A stretch of 64,000 nucleotides of DNA from Phascolarctobacterium_A sp034086985 (GTDB lineage Bacteria > Bacillota > Negativicutes > Acidaminococcales > Acidaminococcaceae): NCBI GenBank assembly GCA_034086985.1, contig JAXDZG010000009.1:62001-126000 (forward strand), read 5' to 3'. Shown piece by piece: positions 42,464 through 52,089 of the stretch. The position numbers and the translations under genes were made by a program. The notes beneath the pieces are model-generated. The model was not told the DNA's origin and searched no databases. It was given only the letters and a program-made list of their open reading frames with translations. The first letter of the stretch is position 1; the number at the start of each line of letters is the position of its first letter.

Positions 42464-43501
42464 ATGGAAAACCAAGTGAAACTAACTAAGCTAGCCAGCT
42501 GCGCTGGCTGCGGCGCTAAGGTGGGCGCTGGCACCCTGTGCCAGCTTTTAGAGGGCTTTGCTACCCACACCGACCCCAAGCTCCTTGTGGGCTACGACAA
42601 GAGCGACGATGCCAGCGTTTACGCTGTTAGCGAGGAGCTAGCCATCGTGCAGACAACGGATTTCTTTCCACCCATCGTAGACGACCCCTTTATGTACGGT
42701 CAAATCGCCGCCACCAACGCTCTCAGCGATGTGTACGCGATGGGCGGCGAGCCCAAGCTAGCGCTGAACATTATGTGTATTCCCGAAAAAATGGAGCAGC
42801 ACACCGTGCAGGAAATCCTGCGCGGTGGCTATGCCAAGGCCTATGAGGCCGGCGCCATCATTACCGGTGGACACACCATTCACGGGGCCGAGCCCATTTA
42901 TGGCTTGGCCGTGACTGGGTTTGTCCATCCGGACAGACTCTGGCGCAACTGCGGTGCGCAGCCCGGCGACGTGCTGGTATTGACCAAGCCCTTGGGCGTG
43001 GGCATACTCACCACGGCGGCCAAGGCGGAGCTGGTAGAGGCGAGCCTTTTGGCAAATCTCTACCAGCAGATGAGCACGCTGAACAAGTATGCACGGGACG
43101 TGCTGACTAAATACAGCGTGCATGCTTGTACGGATGTGACGGGCTTTGCGCTTTTGGGGCATAGTCTAGAGATGGCTCAGGGTAGTGGGGTTACGCTGCA
43201 TGTGCAGGTAGCAGGGCTGCCCTACCATCAGGAAGCCTATGAAATGGCTTCCATGGGCTTCATCCCTGCAGGTGCTTACCGCAATCGAGAATTTGCCGAA
43301 GCTCATGTGCAGGTTGTAGGCCATATTCCCCTGCCACTGCAGGATATTTGCTATGATCCCCAGACCAGCGGTGGCCTTCTCTGCGCTATTCCTGAGGCAG
43401 AGGCTGCTGCTTGCTTAGCCGAGCTGCAAGAGGTCGCTCCTGCAGCAAGCATTATTGGTTACGTAACCGATAAGCTTGACGCTGAGATTTATTTAGAATA
43501 A
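42464..43501 (+). CDS. selD: Selenide, water dikinase SelD
   Basis: Enzyme of 345 residues that makes selenophosphate from selenide and ATP, the Se donor for selenocysteine and 2-selenouridine. Near the N-terminus CAGCGAKVG gives the catalytic Cys16 and Lys19. The second Cys of the E. coli motif is Ala here (residue 18), which is common. It is the Cys rather than the selenocysteine form. An 88-base gap separates it from DUF3343; GAGG lies 8 bases before the ATG. Confidence 0.95.
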   Translation: MENQVKLTKLASCAGCGAKVGAGTLCQLLEGFATHTDPKLLVGYDKSDDASVYAVSEELAIVQTTDFFPPIVDDPFMYGQIAATNALSDVYAMGGEPKLALNIMCIPEKMEQHTVQEILRGGYAKAYEAGAIITGGHTIHGAEPIYGLAVTGFVHPDRLWRNCGAQPGDVLVLTKPLGVGILTTAAKAELVEASLLANLYQQMSTLNKYARDVLTKYSVHACTDVTGFALLGHSLEMAQGSGVTLHVQVAGLPYHQEAYEMASMGFIPAGAYRNREFAEAHVQVVGHIPLPLQDICYDPQTSGGLLCAIPEAEAAACLAELQEVAPAASIIGYVTDKLDAEIYLE

Positions 43502-43571
43502 CATGAACATAGGTTTCGAGTAACGTTTTGTTACGCAACCATACTCGCATACCGTTAGGAAAAAGAAAATC

Positions 43572-43620
43572 AGCCACCGCAAGCTACTTATTGAAGTAGA
43601 CTCTCGGTGGCTGTTTTGTT
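43572..43620 (+). terminator. Terminator of yedE-selD
   Basis: CAGCCACCG (43572-43580) pairs with CGGTGGCTG (43606-43614), and TTTTGTTTG follows. The loop can form a second small stem (CTACTT/AAGTAG). Confidence 0.8.
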
Positions 43621-43648
43621 TGTCGTTTTATTCTTTACGCAAACCGTT

Positions 43649-44503
43649 TTAGGGCTTGTAATTATTTTGAGTTTGGATATTATGTTTGCTTACAAGGTCA
43701 TAGTAAGCCTTTTGCGCATCGTTATAGTTGGAAAAAGCAAGACTTGAATCAAGTTTTTGGGATGCTGTATTAACACTTGTGCCATTAGCCGGAGCGCTAC
43801 CTGTAGCATCACACTTCATATCTACCATTTCTCCAGTAGAGGCATTCACATAGCTCACCTCGCCCTTCAAGGCAGCGGCCTGATTCCACAGCTGCAATTT
43901 GCCATCTTTGACATTAGCCATAGCCACATAATACTGTGCCTCACCGCTACCAGCTTCTTTGTTCATCTGTATAATGGGAACTGTGCCATTATCAATGTTT
44001 TTCCAATCTGAATTGGACCAATACAAATTTAAAGATTGGGTATTAGTGCCACAGCCCTCGGTAAACGCCCAGGACATGGGGTCAACACCGCCAAAACTGC
44101 CAGCGGCATACATTTGATCCAACAGTTCCTTAGCATAGCGACTAGCAATCCCACTCTTTCCTCCATCATCTAAAAATGCAGAGCCAGCCTCCTGACCTGA
44201 ATCATTAGTATAAACTTGCTCCCAGCTCCACTGATCAGATGTATGTTTTCCAAAGTCAATGCCTGACAATGTTCCAGAACCCTTACCAGTAAAATGCGGT
44301 TGATTACCTGCCGCAACCTCTTTATATCCACCAAAGTAACCAAACACTGAGACTACCTTGCTCACAGCACCGCTGATGCTGCTGGATAAGCCACTATCAC
44401 TAGTAAAGGATGCACCAATCGCAGCTACAAAGGCTAAAAGCACTGCATATTCTGTCATGGCCACGCCAGTTTGCTTCAAATACTTCTTCCACGCTATCTT
44501 CAT
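43649..44503 (-). CDS. Large Flp-type pilin with C-terminal domain
   Basis: Protein of 284 residues. The N-terminus is a type IVb (Flp) prepilin: basic leader, cleavage after Gly13, then VAMTEYAVLLAFVAA, nearly the same as the two short Flp pilins of the Tad locus. About 220 further residues follow, rich in Gly, Ser, Asn and aromatic residues, with two cysteines (about 157 and 239). I do not recognise this domain. It is not in the main operon but has its own promoter. A minor or tip pilin is the simplest reading. Confidence 0.78.
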   Translation of the reverse strand: MKIAWKKYLKQTGVAMTEYAVLLAFVAAIGASFTSDSGLSSSISGAVSKVVSVFGYFGGYKEVAAGNQPHFTGKGSGTLSGIDFGKHTSDQWSWEQVYTNDSGQEAGSAFLDDGGKSGIASRYAKELLDQMYAAGSFGGVDPMSWAFTEGCGTNTQSLNLYWSNSDWKNIDNGTVPIIQMNKEAGSGEAQYYVAMANVKDGKLQLWNQAAALKGEVSYVNASTGEMVDMKCDATGSAPANGTSVNTASQKLDSSLAFSNYNDAQKAYYDLVSKHNIQTQNNYKP

Positions 44504-44586
44504 GATTAAACCCTTTCACTCATTAAAATAATTAGACATTATTGATTCATGTATCTTCTTCTCTAACAAGATATCATATTTTGTCT

Positions 44587-44615
44587 ATTATAACATCTAA
44601 CTATTATACAGGCAA
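44587..44615 (-). promoter_or_regulatory. Promoter of the large Flp-type pilin gene
   Basis: Minus strand TTGCCT (44610-44615), 17-base spacer, TATAAT (44587-44592). It leaves a leader of about 80 bases. Confidence 0.75.
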
Positions 44616-44738
44616 GCATTTTAACCATTTATAAATCTATTTTCAGAAATTTTCAAGTTGCATGCAATATTAGAAATAGTTATTTTAATAGTAATATTCA
44701 AAGTGGTATTCAAGCTATCTTTAGAATATACTAGTTTG

Positions 44739-44752
44739 ACTTGATATCAAGT
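44739..44752. promoter_or_regulatory. 14-bp perfect palindrome
   Basis: ACTTGATATCAAGT lies upstream of the large pilin promoter, just after the ATPase gene. It might be a protein-binding site. The rest of the 280-base gap is AT-rich with nothing else clear. Confidence 0.3.
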
Positions 44753-44785
44753 AATTATGGCTTATGGGACAAGAGACTGATAAAG

Positions 44786-46009
44786 CTACAGCATCCAAAT
44801 CGGTACTATATAATTATCCGCATCCACAGCTGTTAGCTCAGGACGCATACACAGTATAGCTCCCTTGCCTCTTGGCACAGCCCCCTTATCCAAAACTTCA
44901 AAAGCTTTGACCAGCTGGTTCGCAGGATTAACAGATCGTTTTATTTCTAAAGGATTAAGCCTACCGTCCCGCTCCAAAACCATATCGATTTCATTGCTAC
45001 GCGTATCGCGATAATACCATAACAGTGCCTCTTCAGCTACATTGGCATAACTTTTTCTAATCTCTGCCACAACGTAGTTTTCTAAAATAGCCCCATTAAT
45101 AGCTCCATTCTGTAATATTTCTGGAGTAGTATACTTTGTCAAATAGGCCACCAAGCCTGTATCAAAAAAGTAAAGCTTAGGCGTCTTCACTGTACGTTTT
45201 AACAGATTATTAGAATAGGGACGCAAGAAAAAGATCACATCCGACTTTTCCAAAACCTGTAGCCAGCGCTTAGCAGTATCATCAGATACCCCTACATCCT
45301 GAGCTATATCATGTATATTGAGCATTTGCCCAGCTCGACAAGCAGCAGCACGAATAAAATCCTGAAATAATAATTTATCTACAGGCTCTAAAAGCTCGCT
45401 TACATCACGATTGATGTAGGTTTGAATATAACTGGAGTAAAACACATTACGGTCCTTAAATTTTCCGCTAACATAGCCTGGTAACGAGCCACGCCAAATA
45501 CGCTCATACATCCCCTTTAGGTCGGTGGCTTGTCCTGCTGCCTTGCGTGCCTTTAAAGCTTGTAAATCTATCGTTAAGGGCAGGGCTTCTCCACTACCAT
45601 AAATCTCATGCTGAGAAAGCCCCGACATGTGTAGTATTGCTACACGTCCTGCCAAAGACTCCTGAGCAAGCTCCATCATACGGAAAGCTTGAGAGCCGCT
45701 CAGCCAGAATGATCCTGGCTCCGCCCCATTATCAATGGCAATTTTTAGATAAGAAAATAACTGTGGCGCGTATTGTACCTCGTCAATAAACAGCGGAGTC
45801 TCATGCACTGCCAAAAAAGTGGCTGGCTCCTGTTGGGCCAATCTGCGTTCTTCCAAATCATCCAGTGTTACATAATTTCTATTTTGCTGCATCAGCTGGC
45901 GCAACAGTGTAGTTTTACCGACCTGCCTCGGTCCTGTTAGCAAAACACAAGCATAATCCTGCGATAGCTCCAATATCTTATTCGCCAAATCTCTCTTAAT
46001 AAAAGCCAT
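44786..46009 (-). CDS. AAA ATPase with DUF4143 domain
   Basis: Protein of 407 residues. Walker A GPRQVGKTT (about 26-34) and Walker B LFIDEVQ precede a C-terminal DUF4143 region with SNEIDMVLE ... LEIK, a PD-(D/E)xK nuclease-like pattern. A winged helix lies between (IAQDVGVSDDTAKRW). These proteins are common and mobile in gut bacteria, but their function is unknown. It stands alone between the large pilin and the glycosylation genes. Confidence 0.85.
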   Translation of the reverse strand: MAFIKRDLANKILELSQDYACVLLTGPRQVGKTTLLRQLMQQNRNYVTLDDLEERRLAQQEPATFLAVHETPLFIDEVQYAPQLFSYLKIAIDNGAEPGSFWLSGSQAFRMMELAQESLAGRVAILHMSGLSQHEIYGSGEALPLTIDLQALKARKAAGQATDLKGMYERIWRGSLPGYVSGKFKDRNVFYSSYIQTYINRDVSELLEPVDKLLFQDFIRAAACRAGQMLNIHDIAQDVGVSDDTAKRWLQVLEKSDVIFFLRPYSNNLLKRTVKTPKLYFFDTGLVAYLTKYTTPEILQNGAINGAILENYVVAEIRKSYANVAEEALLWYYRDTRSNEIDMVLERDGRLNPLEIKRSVNPANQLVKAFEVLDKGAVPRGKGAILCMRPELTAVDADNYIVPIWML

Positions 46010-46124
46010 AAGCTCACCACCCTTGGTGTAAAATACGATTCCATCTTATTTTACACCAAAAGCAGTGAGCTGTAAAGGTTAGAGAATATTAATTCCATTC
46101 TACATGTTATGACACACTGACAAA

Positions 46125-47651
46125 CTATTCTTGATAAAATGTTCTATACTTAATTTTCTCATCCTTTAATAAAACCACAATGCTTTTGTCATTATACTTT
46201 ATGGTATGATAGGCCGTATCAATAAAAACAGGCATGGAACTGTCGTCTATAGTATATTTTTTCTTCCCCCAATTTCGCTCTTGCTCTACACCAGGTAAAC
46301 TAAAGTAATTAAAAAGGTAAAATTCACCAAAACAAAAACCAGATTTCATTTGAATATTAACCAATGCTCTAAGAATAGGATATTTGTATTCCATTCTTTG
46401 AATAACAGGAGAATAACCCACACTACCCTTGAGCTGCAATTTTCGAATATTATCCTTATTTAGTTCTGGAATTTTGCTGACATCATGTAATACCATTTGC
46501 ATTCTAAATGTTTCAAATCTCTTTTGTTCTGCTAAAGCATTTCCGTAAGCTAAAGAAAATACTATCATGGACCAACTCAACATAATGCAGGCAATTTTTC
46601 CCATAATATTTTCAGTTTTTCCATTAACGGCAATAATCCCTAATAAGGCTATCAAAACGCCAAATCCATATAGTGCTCTAGGAGAAAACAATGGCTTTTG
46701 CAAAGCAATATAAGCGCCATAAGATAAAATGGAGCAAGCCAATACAATGATGATTACTACAATACTTGCTTTTATTTTATCTCTCTTGCTATCCATAAGA
46801 AAAGTCCTAACAGCAGCCGCTATTACACCCAATGTCATCACTTTCCATGGAAGTGTACTATAAGACCATATCGTCTTATAATACTTAGTTATATTACCCA
46901 GAATAGTCGATAGAAAATTTTGTGAAGTTAAAACATCAGTTGATACATAACTATTATACTCCTTAACCAAAAAAAATTTAAAAAGCAAAGCAACTACTAA
47001 TTGCACCATTCCAGATGTAACAATTAGTCTAATACACTCTTTTCCATCAATCCCCCTATTCCATCTTAAAGCCATTAAAAACACTAAACAAACCATAAAA
47101 ATACCAGAAGAAGCCTGATAAGTTAAAAGCATGATAATTGTGCCTATGGCTAACACAGCATGATAAAGCTTTGTCTGGCAATCAATGAACAGCAGTGGAA
47201 TCATACTTACAAAAACAGACACAGCCATATAAGGTGAATCAAACTTATAAGAAAAACACTCCAAAAAGAAAGGTGACAATCCTACAGGAACAACTGCGAT
47301 AATACTCAACAAATTATACTTCTTAACATACACCTTAAGCAAAACAAGGCTAGAGGCAACAATAACTACAACTCCTAAAATCTGCGGTAAAGGAGATATA
47401 TCATTCAATGTAGTATCAGCATGGACAAACACTGCTAAAAACTGAGTTATATATCTGCTAAATGCATCCCATATCAAGTATCCCCAGGCTGTGCGTCCTA
47501 AGTCATCCATATAATTATAATTAGCTCTAAAAAGAGAAGATAAAGCAATCATATAGATACAGAAAAGTATAATAAATGGCTTTCTCATTTGAGGAATATC
47601 TTTCTTAAATGAATACCACCATTCTCGAAACATAATAGCTACTTCATACAT
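46125..47651 (-). CDS. GtrII-like membrane glucosyltransferase
   Basis: Membrane protein of 508 residues with about ten segments. MDDLGR near the first membrane segment and the overall layout fit the Glucos_trans_II family (GtrII), which adds glucosyl groups from bactoprenol to surface glycans. Ribosome site AGAGGTG 6 bases before the ATG. It is last of a minus-strand trio with a DUF6020-like protein and a GtrB-like transferase. The acceptor is unknown. Codon use is AT-rich compared with the housekeeping genes. Confidence 0.7.
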   Translation of the reverse strand: MYEVAIMFREWWYSFKKDIPQMRKPFIILFCIYMIALSSLFRANYNYMDDLGRTAWGYLIWDAFSRYITQFLAVFVHADTTLNDISPLPQILGVVVIVASSLVLLKVYVKKYNLLSIIAVVPVGLSPFFLECFSYKFDSPYMAVSVFVSMIPLLFIDCQTKLYHAVLAIGTIIMLLTYQASSGIFMVCLVFLMALRWNRGIDGKECIRLIVTSGMVQLVVALLFKFFLVKEYNSYVSTDVLTSQNFLSTILGNITKYYKTIWSYSTLPWKVMTLGVIAAAVRTFLMDSKRDKIKASIVVIIIVLACSILSYGAYIALQKPLFSPRALYGFGVLIALLGIIAVNGKTENIMGKIACIMLSWSMIVFSLAYGNALAEQKRFETFRMQMVLHDVSKIPELNKDNIRKLQLKGSVGYSPVIQRMEYKYPILRALVNIQMKSGFCFGEFYLFNYFSLPGVEQERNWGKKKYTIDDSSMPVFIDTAYHTIKYNDKSIVVLLKDEKIKYRTFYQE

Positions 47652-47673
47652 TCATAACACCTCTATCACATAC

Positions 47674-49062
47674 TTAAGCCTCTTTATTTATCGAAAAATC
47701 AATTTTAGATAGGATAAAAAACAATGGTAAACACAATGAATAATAGAAAACATATCTCAAAGCATACGCTATTGGACTAGCCACAATTAATGTTAAACTA
47801 CAAAGTAATGCAGGAGCTAACACTATTAGTAGATGGCTCTGTTTTCTGCTAATCATTAACATTCCTAAAATTACTGTAAACCAAAAGCAAATACCTCCCA
47901 TGGGAAAAGCACTATAAATCCATACATACATTCCTAGGCTCTTCTTCAATGAGTAAGGCAAAAAATCAAACTCACTGACTTGAAACCCATTATCCAAGCC
48001 TCCCTTATAATCAGCTTCAAAAATCTTAAGGTCATATGCCTTACCAAATTTGCTTTGCCAAGGACCATATTCATCCCAATCTACAATTCCCCAGAAACCT
48101 TGTGTTGTTAACAGCCAAGCATCAATATAATCTTTAGGATACTGCTTAAACAAATGCCACCATGTGACAAAAAACTCCCGCTTGTGAGTATCTGTAAATT
48201 GCCTATCATAAGCATTATTCCATTTGATACGGTCCACATTATGAGGATTATAATGCTTTTTTATTAACTCTAAAGGCATCATCTTGCCAATAAATGCCTT
48301 ATCCTGGTCTGATATAGGTCTTTCCAAAGCCACTACCCTAGAAACCTGCTGAAGGGGAACGCCTAATCCCTCAGAGAAATTTTTCCCCATGACCAATGCT
48401 GGAAACATTCCGCATATTAACACGGGAATGGCTAGCTTCAAAAATTGTTTCTTTGAGCCCTGCATGACACAGAGAATACAGCCACAAAAAGCAATAAAAA
48501 TATACCCTCCATTGTTACGAGTCCACATCATGATAAGACAAGCAAGCATAAAATAGCGTAATCTTTTCCAAGAGCAGTCCTGAAACCCTTCTTTAACCAA
48601 GTCAAAAGTAATGGATACCAGTAAAATTAAGGCCACTGCAAAGACCTTGTCTTTCACAGCAGCTATGGCATAATCTATGATGAGCGGAAAAAAAGTATAG
48701 TATAGGCCATAAAAAAATACGATTCTTTTTCTTAATCCCTTGTTTAATAGCCATCTTAAGACATATGCTATAGCTAAAGCCATCAAGTACATCATTACTA
48801 ATATGACAGCAGCTGTTCCTATGAAATGGTCATTAAATAAATACAATCCAGCTTTATAAAAAAAAGCCAAAAATAAGTTGTACATAATCGGCTGGTTAGT
48901 CATGCCAAAAGGATCCTGCATCACATAAATCTCATCTTTCATGCCTACCCCTGGATAAAATGCTAGAAAAAAAGGCAACCAACAAAAGCTTATTAATGTT
49001 CCCACAGTCAAAATCCATTTTTTGTTGTCTGTCTTGTTACAATCGCATGAACTCATAAACAA
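47674..49062 (-). CDS. Polytopic membrane protein (DUF6020-like, GT-C type)
   Basis: Protein of 462 residues with about ten hydrophobic segments. An early loop FYPGVGMKDEIYVMQDPFG followed by NQPIMYNLFLA is typical of DUF6020/GT-C-like envelope proteins. It probably uses a lipid-linked sugar, but no activity can be read from the sequence. Start uncertain: TTG at 49062 has AAGG at good spacing, and ATG two codons later is the alternative. It lies 7 bases after the GtrB-like gene. Confidence 0.6.
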   Translation of the reverse strand: MFMSSCDCNKTDNKKWILTVGTLISFCWLPFFLAFYPGVGMKDEIYVMQDPFGMTNQPIMYNLFLAFFYKAGLYLFNDHFIGTAAVILVMMYLMALAIAYVLRWLLNKGLRKRIVFFYGLYYTFFPLIIDYAIAAVKDKVFAVALILLVSITFDLVKEGFQDCSWKRLRYFMLACLIMMWTRNNGGYIFIAFCGCILCVMQGSKKQFLKLAIPVLICGMFPALVMGKNFSEGLGVPLQQVSRVVALERPISDQDKAFIGKMMPLELIKKHYNPHNVDRIKWNNAYDRQFTDTHKREFFVTWWHLFKQYPKDYIDAWLLTTQGFWGIVDWDEYGPWQSKFGKAYDLKIFEADYKGGLDNGFQVSEFDFLPYSLKKSLGMYVWIYSAFPMGGICFWFTVILGMLMISRKQSHLLIVLAPALLCSLTLIVASPIAYALRYVFYYSLCLPLFFILSKIDFSINKEA

Positions 49063-49069
49063 TCATACC

Positions 49070-50005
49070 TTATTTTTGCATAAGCATTTTGATAATATTC
49101 ATTTGTACTTCCATGTGTTTCCTATTATTTTTCGCGTGGGTATCCAAAATCAGACCACAGGAAAACGCTAATATGGCAGCCAACATAGAAAATCCACTGA
49201 CGATCAAAGTTGGAAAACGTGGTACTAAACCAGTCTGCATGTATTCCACAAACACAGGCACGAAAAGAATAATAGAAAATAGTGCCAACAATAAAGCTAC
49301 AATACCAAAAAATCTCAACGGCTTGTAATATCTATACATATTAAAAATAGTCAGCAAAACCTTTATGCCATCCCTATAGGTATTAAGCTTACTATTGCTG
49401 CCCATAGGACGGTCTCGATAAACTACAGGCAAGCTTTTAATATATAGATGGTTATCAAGAGCATGAATAGTCATCTCTGTTTCGATTTCAAAGCCTTGGG
49501 ATAGCACAGGAAAACTTTTTACAAACAAGGGACTAAATGCCCTGTACCCAGTCATTACATCTTTAATTTCTTCTTTAGGATGCCATAGAGTATTGATAAA
49601 TTTACGCACCAAAATATTGCCACAGCCATGAAATAGCCTTTTATTCTCTTCAAAATAGGTAGCAGATAATCTATCCCCAATGACCATATCCGCTCCATTT
49701 TTTAGCACAGCATTACACATTTCTCTGGCATTATTAGCAGGGTAGGTATCATCACCATCAATCATCAGATAACAGTCAGCTTCGATATCTCTGAACATAG
49801 AGCGAACAACATTTCCCTTACCCTGACGATATTCGTACCGCACTATAGCACCAGCATCCTTGGCAATTGCATCAGTATGGTCTGTAGAATTGTTGTCGTA
49901 AACATATATGTCAGCTTCAGGTAATGCTTTGCGATAATCGCATATAACCTTAGCCACTGTTAGTGCTTCATTATAACAAGGTATCAAGACTGCAATCTTA
50001 CTCAT
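49070..50005 (-). CDS. GT2 family glycosyltransferase with C-terminal membrane segments
   Basis: Protein of 311 residues: GT-A domain with VLIPCYNEALTV at the N-terminus and a DGDDTY metal-binding motif, then two C-terminal membrane segments (about 232-255 and 268-290). This is the layout of polyprenyl-phosphate glycosyltransferases (GtrB/DPM1-like). It should load a sugar onto undecaprenyl phosphate at the cytoplasmic face for the GT-C proteins that follow in the operon. Confidence 0.85.
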   Translation of the reverse strand: MSKIAVLIPCYNEALTVAKVICDYRKALPEADIYVYDNNSTDHTDAIAKDAGAIVRYEYRQGKGNVVRSMFRDIEADCYLMIDGDDTYPANNAREMCNAVLKNGADMVIGDRLSATYFEENKRLFHGCGNILVRKFINTLWHPKEEIKDVMTGYRAFSPLFVKSFPVLSQGFEIETEMTIHALDNHLYIKSLPVVYRDRPMGSNSKLNTYRDGIKVLLTIFNMYRYYKPLRFFGIVALLLALFSIILFVPVFVEYMQTGLVPRFPTLIVSGFSMLAAILAFSCGLILDTHAKNNRKHMEVQMNIIKMLMQK

Positions 50006-50149
50006 ACATACTTACCATCCTTAGCAAACAGAATAAATAATATGCTACATAGAAATCAGCATCTTACTAAAGAAAATACTGATACTATCTTGCATTTCTT
50101 GTGGATTATTAGCTATAATAGAATTATAATAAAGATTATCGAGGTAATT

Positions 50150-51079
50150 ATGGATACTGTTACAATAATTGTTCCGTGTTTTAACGAACAGGAAGCACTA
50201 CCCTACTTCTATAAAGAATATCTTTCTATAAATAAATCTATGACCTATGTTCAACTAGAGCTGTTATTCATAGACGATGGTTCCAATGATGAAACTTTAC
50301 ATCTTATTCAAGGTTATGCAGAAATACATTCAGAAATAAAATACATTTCTTTTTCACGTAATTTTGGTAAAGAAGCCGCTATCTTTGCAGGCCTTCAACA
50401 TGCTAAAGGTGATTACATTGTAATTATGGATGCTGATTTACAAAACCCGCCAAGTCTACTACCTAAAATGTTTTATGCTGTTAAAAACGAAGGCTATGAT
50501 TCAGCTGCTGCACGTAGAGTTTCACGCAGGGGAGATCCCCCTATCCGCTCTTGGTTCGCAAGCAAATTCTATAGATTAATGCATAGAATATCAAAAACCG
50601 AGCTTGTTGATGGTGCCAGTGATTATCGTTTGATGAATCGCAAATTTGTAAATGCTCTTCTTTCCATGGGTGAATACAATAGATTCACTAAAGGCCTATA
50701 TGGTTGGGTCGGCTTTAAAACTAAATGGATTGAGTATGAAAATGTAGCCCGTATCGCTGGTGAAACAAAATGGTCGTTTTGGAAGCTATTTTATTATGCA
50801 GTTGAGGGAATTATAGCTTTTTCAACTGTACCTTTAACTATCGCTACCATGATAGGACTGTTATGTTGTATTCTAGCTTTTTCAAGTACATTATTTGTAG
50901 TTATTAGAAAGCTTATATTCGGCGATCCTATTCAAGGCTGGGCCTCTACTGTTTGTATAATCCTCTTTATTGGTGGAGTTCAACTGCTATGCACTGGCAT
51001 TCTAGGGCAATACCTGTCCAAGACATATTTAGAAACTAAAAAGAGACCCATTTATATTATTGATAATACAAACTTATAA
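50150..51079 (+). CDS. GtrB-like polyprenyl-phosphate glycosyltransferase
   Basis: Protein of 309 residues from the ATG at 50150 (MDTVTIIVPCFNEQEAL, GAGG 5 bases upstream). The frame runs 36 AT-rich codons further back, which I reject. The GT-A domain has DADLQNPPSLLPKM and a later DYRLMNRKF; two C-terminal membrane segments follow. It is divergent from the other GT2 gene, with which it shares a 144-base gap, and is the second loader of a lipid-linked sugar in this island. Confidence 0.85.
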   Translation: MDTVTIIVPCFNEQEALPYFYKEYLSINKSMTYVQLELLFIDDGSNDETLHLIQGYAEIHSEIKYISFSRNFGKEAAIFAGLQHAKGDYIVIMDADLQNPPSLLPKMFYAVKNEGYDSAAARRVSRRGDPPIRSWFASKFYRLMHRISKTELVDGASDYRLMNRKFVNALLSMGEYNRFTKGLYGWVGFKTKWIEYENVARIAGETKWSFWKLFYYAVEGIIAFSTVPLTIATMIGLLCCILAFSSTLFVVIRKLIFGDPIQGWASTVCIILFIGGVQLLCTGILGQYLSKTYLETKKRPIYIIDNTNL

Positions 51080-51093
51080 AGGGACGCATACAC

Positions 51094-51146
51094 AAAAAGA
51101 CTGTGCCACAACGTTGCCTCACAACGCTAAAGTACAGTCTCTTTAT
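51094..51146. terminator. Bidirectional terminator between GtrB-like and tadC genes
   Basis: AGACTGT (51098-51104) pairs with ACAGTCT (51134-51140), with an inner AACGTTG/CAACG arm and A or T runs on each side. It sits between convergent genes and abuts the tadC stop. Confidence 0.7.
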
Positions 51147-52078
51147 TTATTAAAGGTTTTCATGATAGTAACTATTGCTGGTCCTAAAACCACAATAAAC
51201 AAAGCAGGGAAGATAAACACGGTGGTCGGGAATATAATGTTAACAGGCAGCTTGGCAGCTTTTTCCTTAGCCCTTTGCCTACGCATTTCGCGCATATTTT
51301 CCGATTGAATTTCCAAAACCTGAGCCGTGCCAACACCCAGCTTCTCCGCCTGAATCAACGCCGCCGTAAACAGCTTCATTTCTTCAATGCCACAACGTTT
51401 CGCTAAACGATTCAAAGCATTGCGACGTGTAATGCCCATGCGTAATTCCTGCAAAAGACGCTCGAACTCCTCAATAAGAGGCCCCTTCATTTTGGCGGTA
51501 ACCTTGCCCATTGCTCCGTCAAAGCCGAGGCCAGCCTGCACGCTAACACATAATAAATCAAGCACGTCAGGCATGCTCTGACGAATAGCCTCTCGACGCT
51601 CCTCTACCATTTGACGCAAGACAAAGAAAGGCACATACATACCAGCAACAATGAATGCTGCAAAAATTAAAAAGCCTTTTACTAATGGCAAATTTCTGCT
51701 ATAAACCAGCCAAAGTCCCAAAAGCAAGAAAAAAACTGTGCTGGCACCTAAAAACAGCATAAAACCACTTAGCCCCATGCCATTAAAGTTATTGGTCTGG
51801 TCCACCAATTCCTCTGCTTGCGCACGAACACTCGCGGGAGTCAGCTTAGCCAATTTGGCAGCAATTTTGTCAGCAAATGACTTCACAGTACGCTCATACA
51901 ACGAACGCTTCAGGTTCTCTCGCCAATAAGCATCTGCTAGCTGTTTCTGCTCTTCTCCACTATTTAAGCCACGCAAACGGCTTTTTAACAGCTCTTGCTT
52001 CCTCCCCATGGCCTGTATGATAACATACAAAACGATGAACAGACACAAAGAAGCCATCAAAGAGATTAAAATAAGCAT
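51143..52078 (-). CDS. tadC: Tad pilus inner-membrane platform protein TadC
   Basis: Membrane protein of 311 residues with a T2SSF (GspF) domain and about four hydrophobic segments. VLDLLCVSVQAGLGFDGAM is the conserved F-domain start. With TadB it forms the platform that the ATPase TadA turns to build the pilus. Last gene of the operon, 11 bases after tadA. Confidence 0.88.
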   Translation of the reverse strand: MLILISLMASLCLFIVLYVIIQAMGRKQELLKSRLRGLNSGEEQKQLADAYWRENLKRSLYERTVKSFADKIAAKLAKLTPASVRAQAEELVDQTNNFNGMGLSGFMLFLGASTVFFLLLGLWLVYSRNLPLVKGFLIFAAFIVAGMYVPFFVLRQMVEERREAIRQSMPDVLDLLCVSVQAGLGFDGAMGKVTAKMKGPLIEEFERLLQELRMGITRRNALNRLAKRCGIEEMKLFTAALIQAEKLGVGTAQVLEIQSENMREMRRQRAKEKAAKLPVNIIFPTTVFIFPALFIVVLGPAIVTIMKTFNK

Positions 52079-52089
52079 CTTCTACTCCC

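Noticed and set aside
50042..50149. 36-codon extension of the plus-strand GT2 enzyme
   Set aside because: AT-rich with no ribosome site. The internal ATG has GAGG and starts directly before the conserved GT-A strand.
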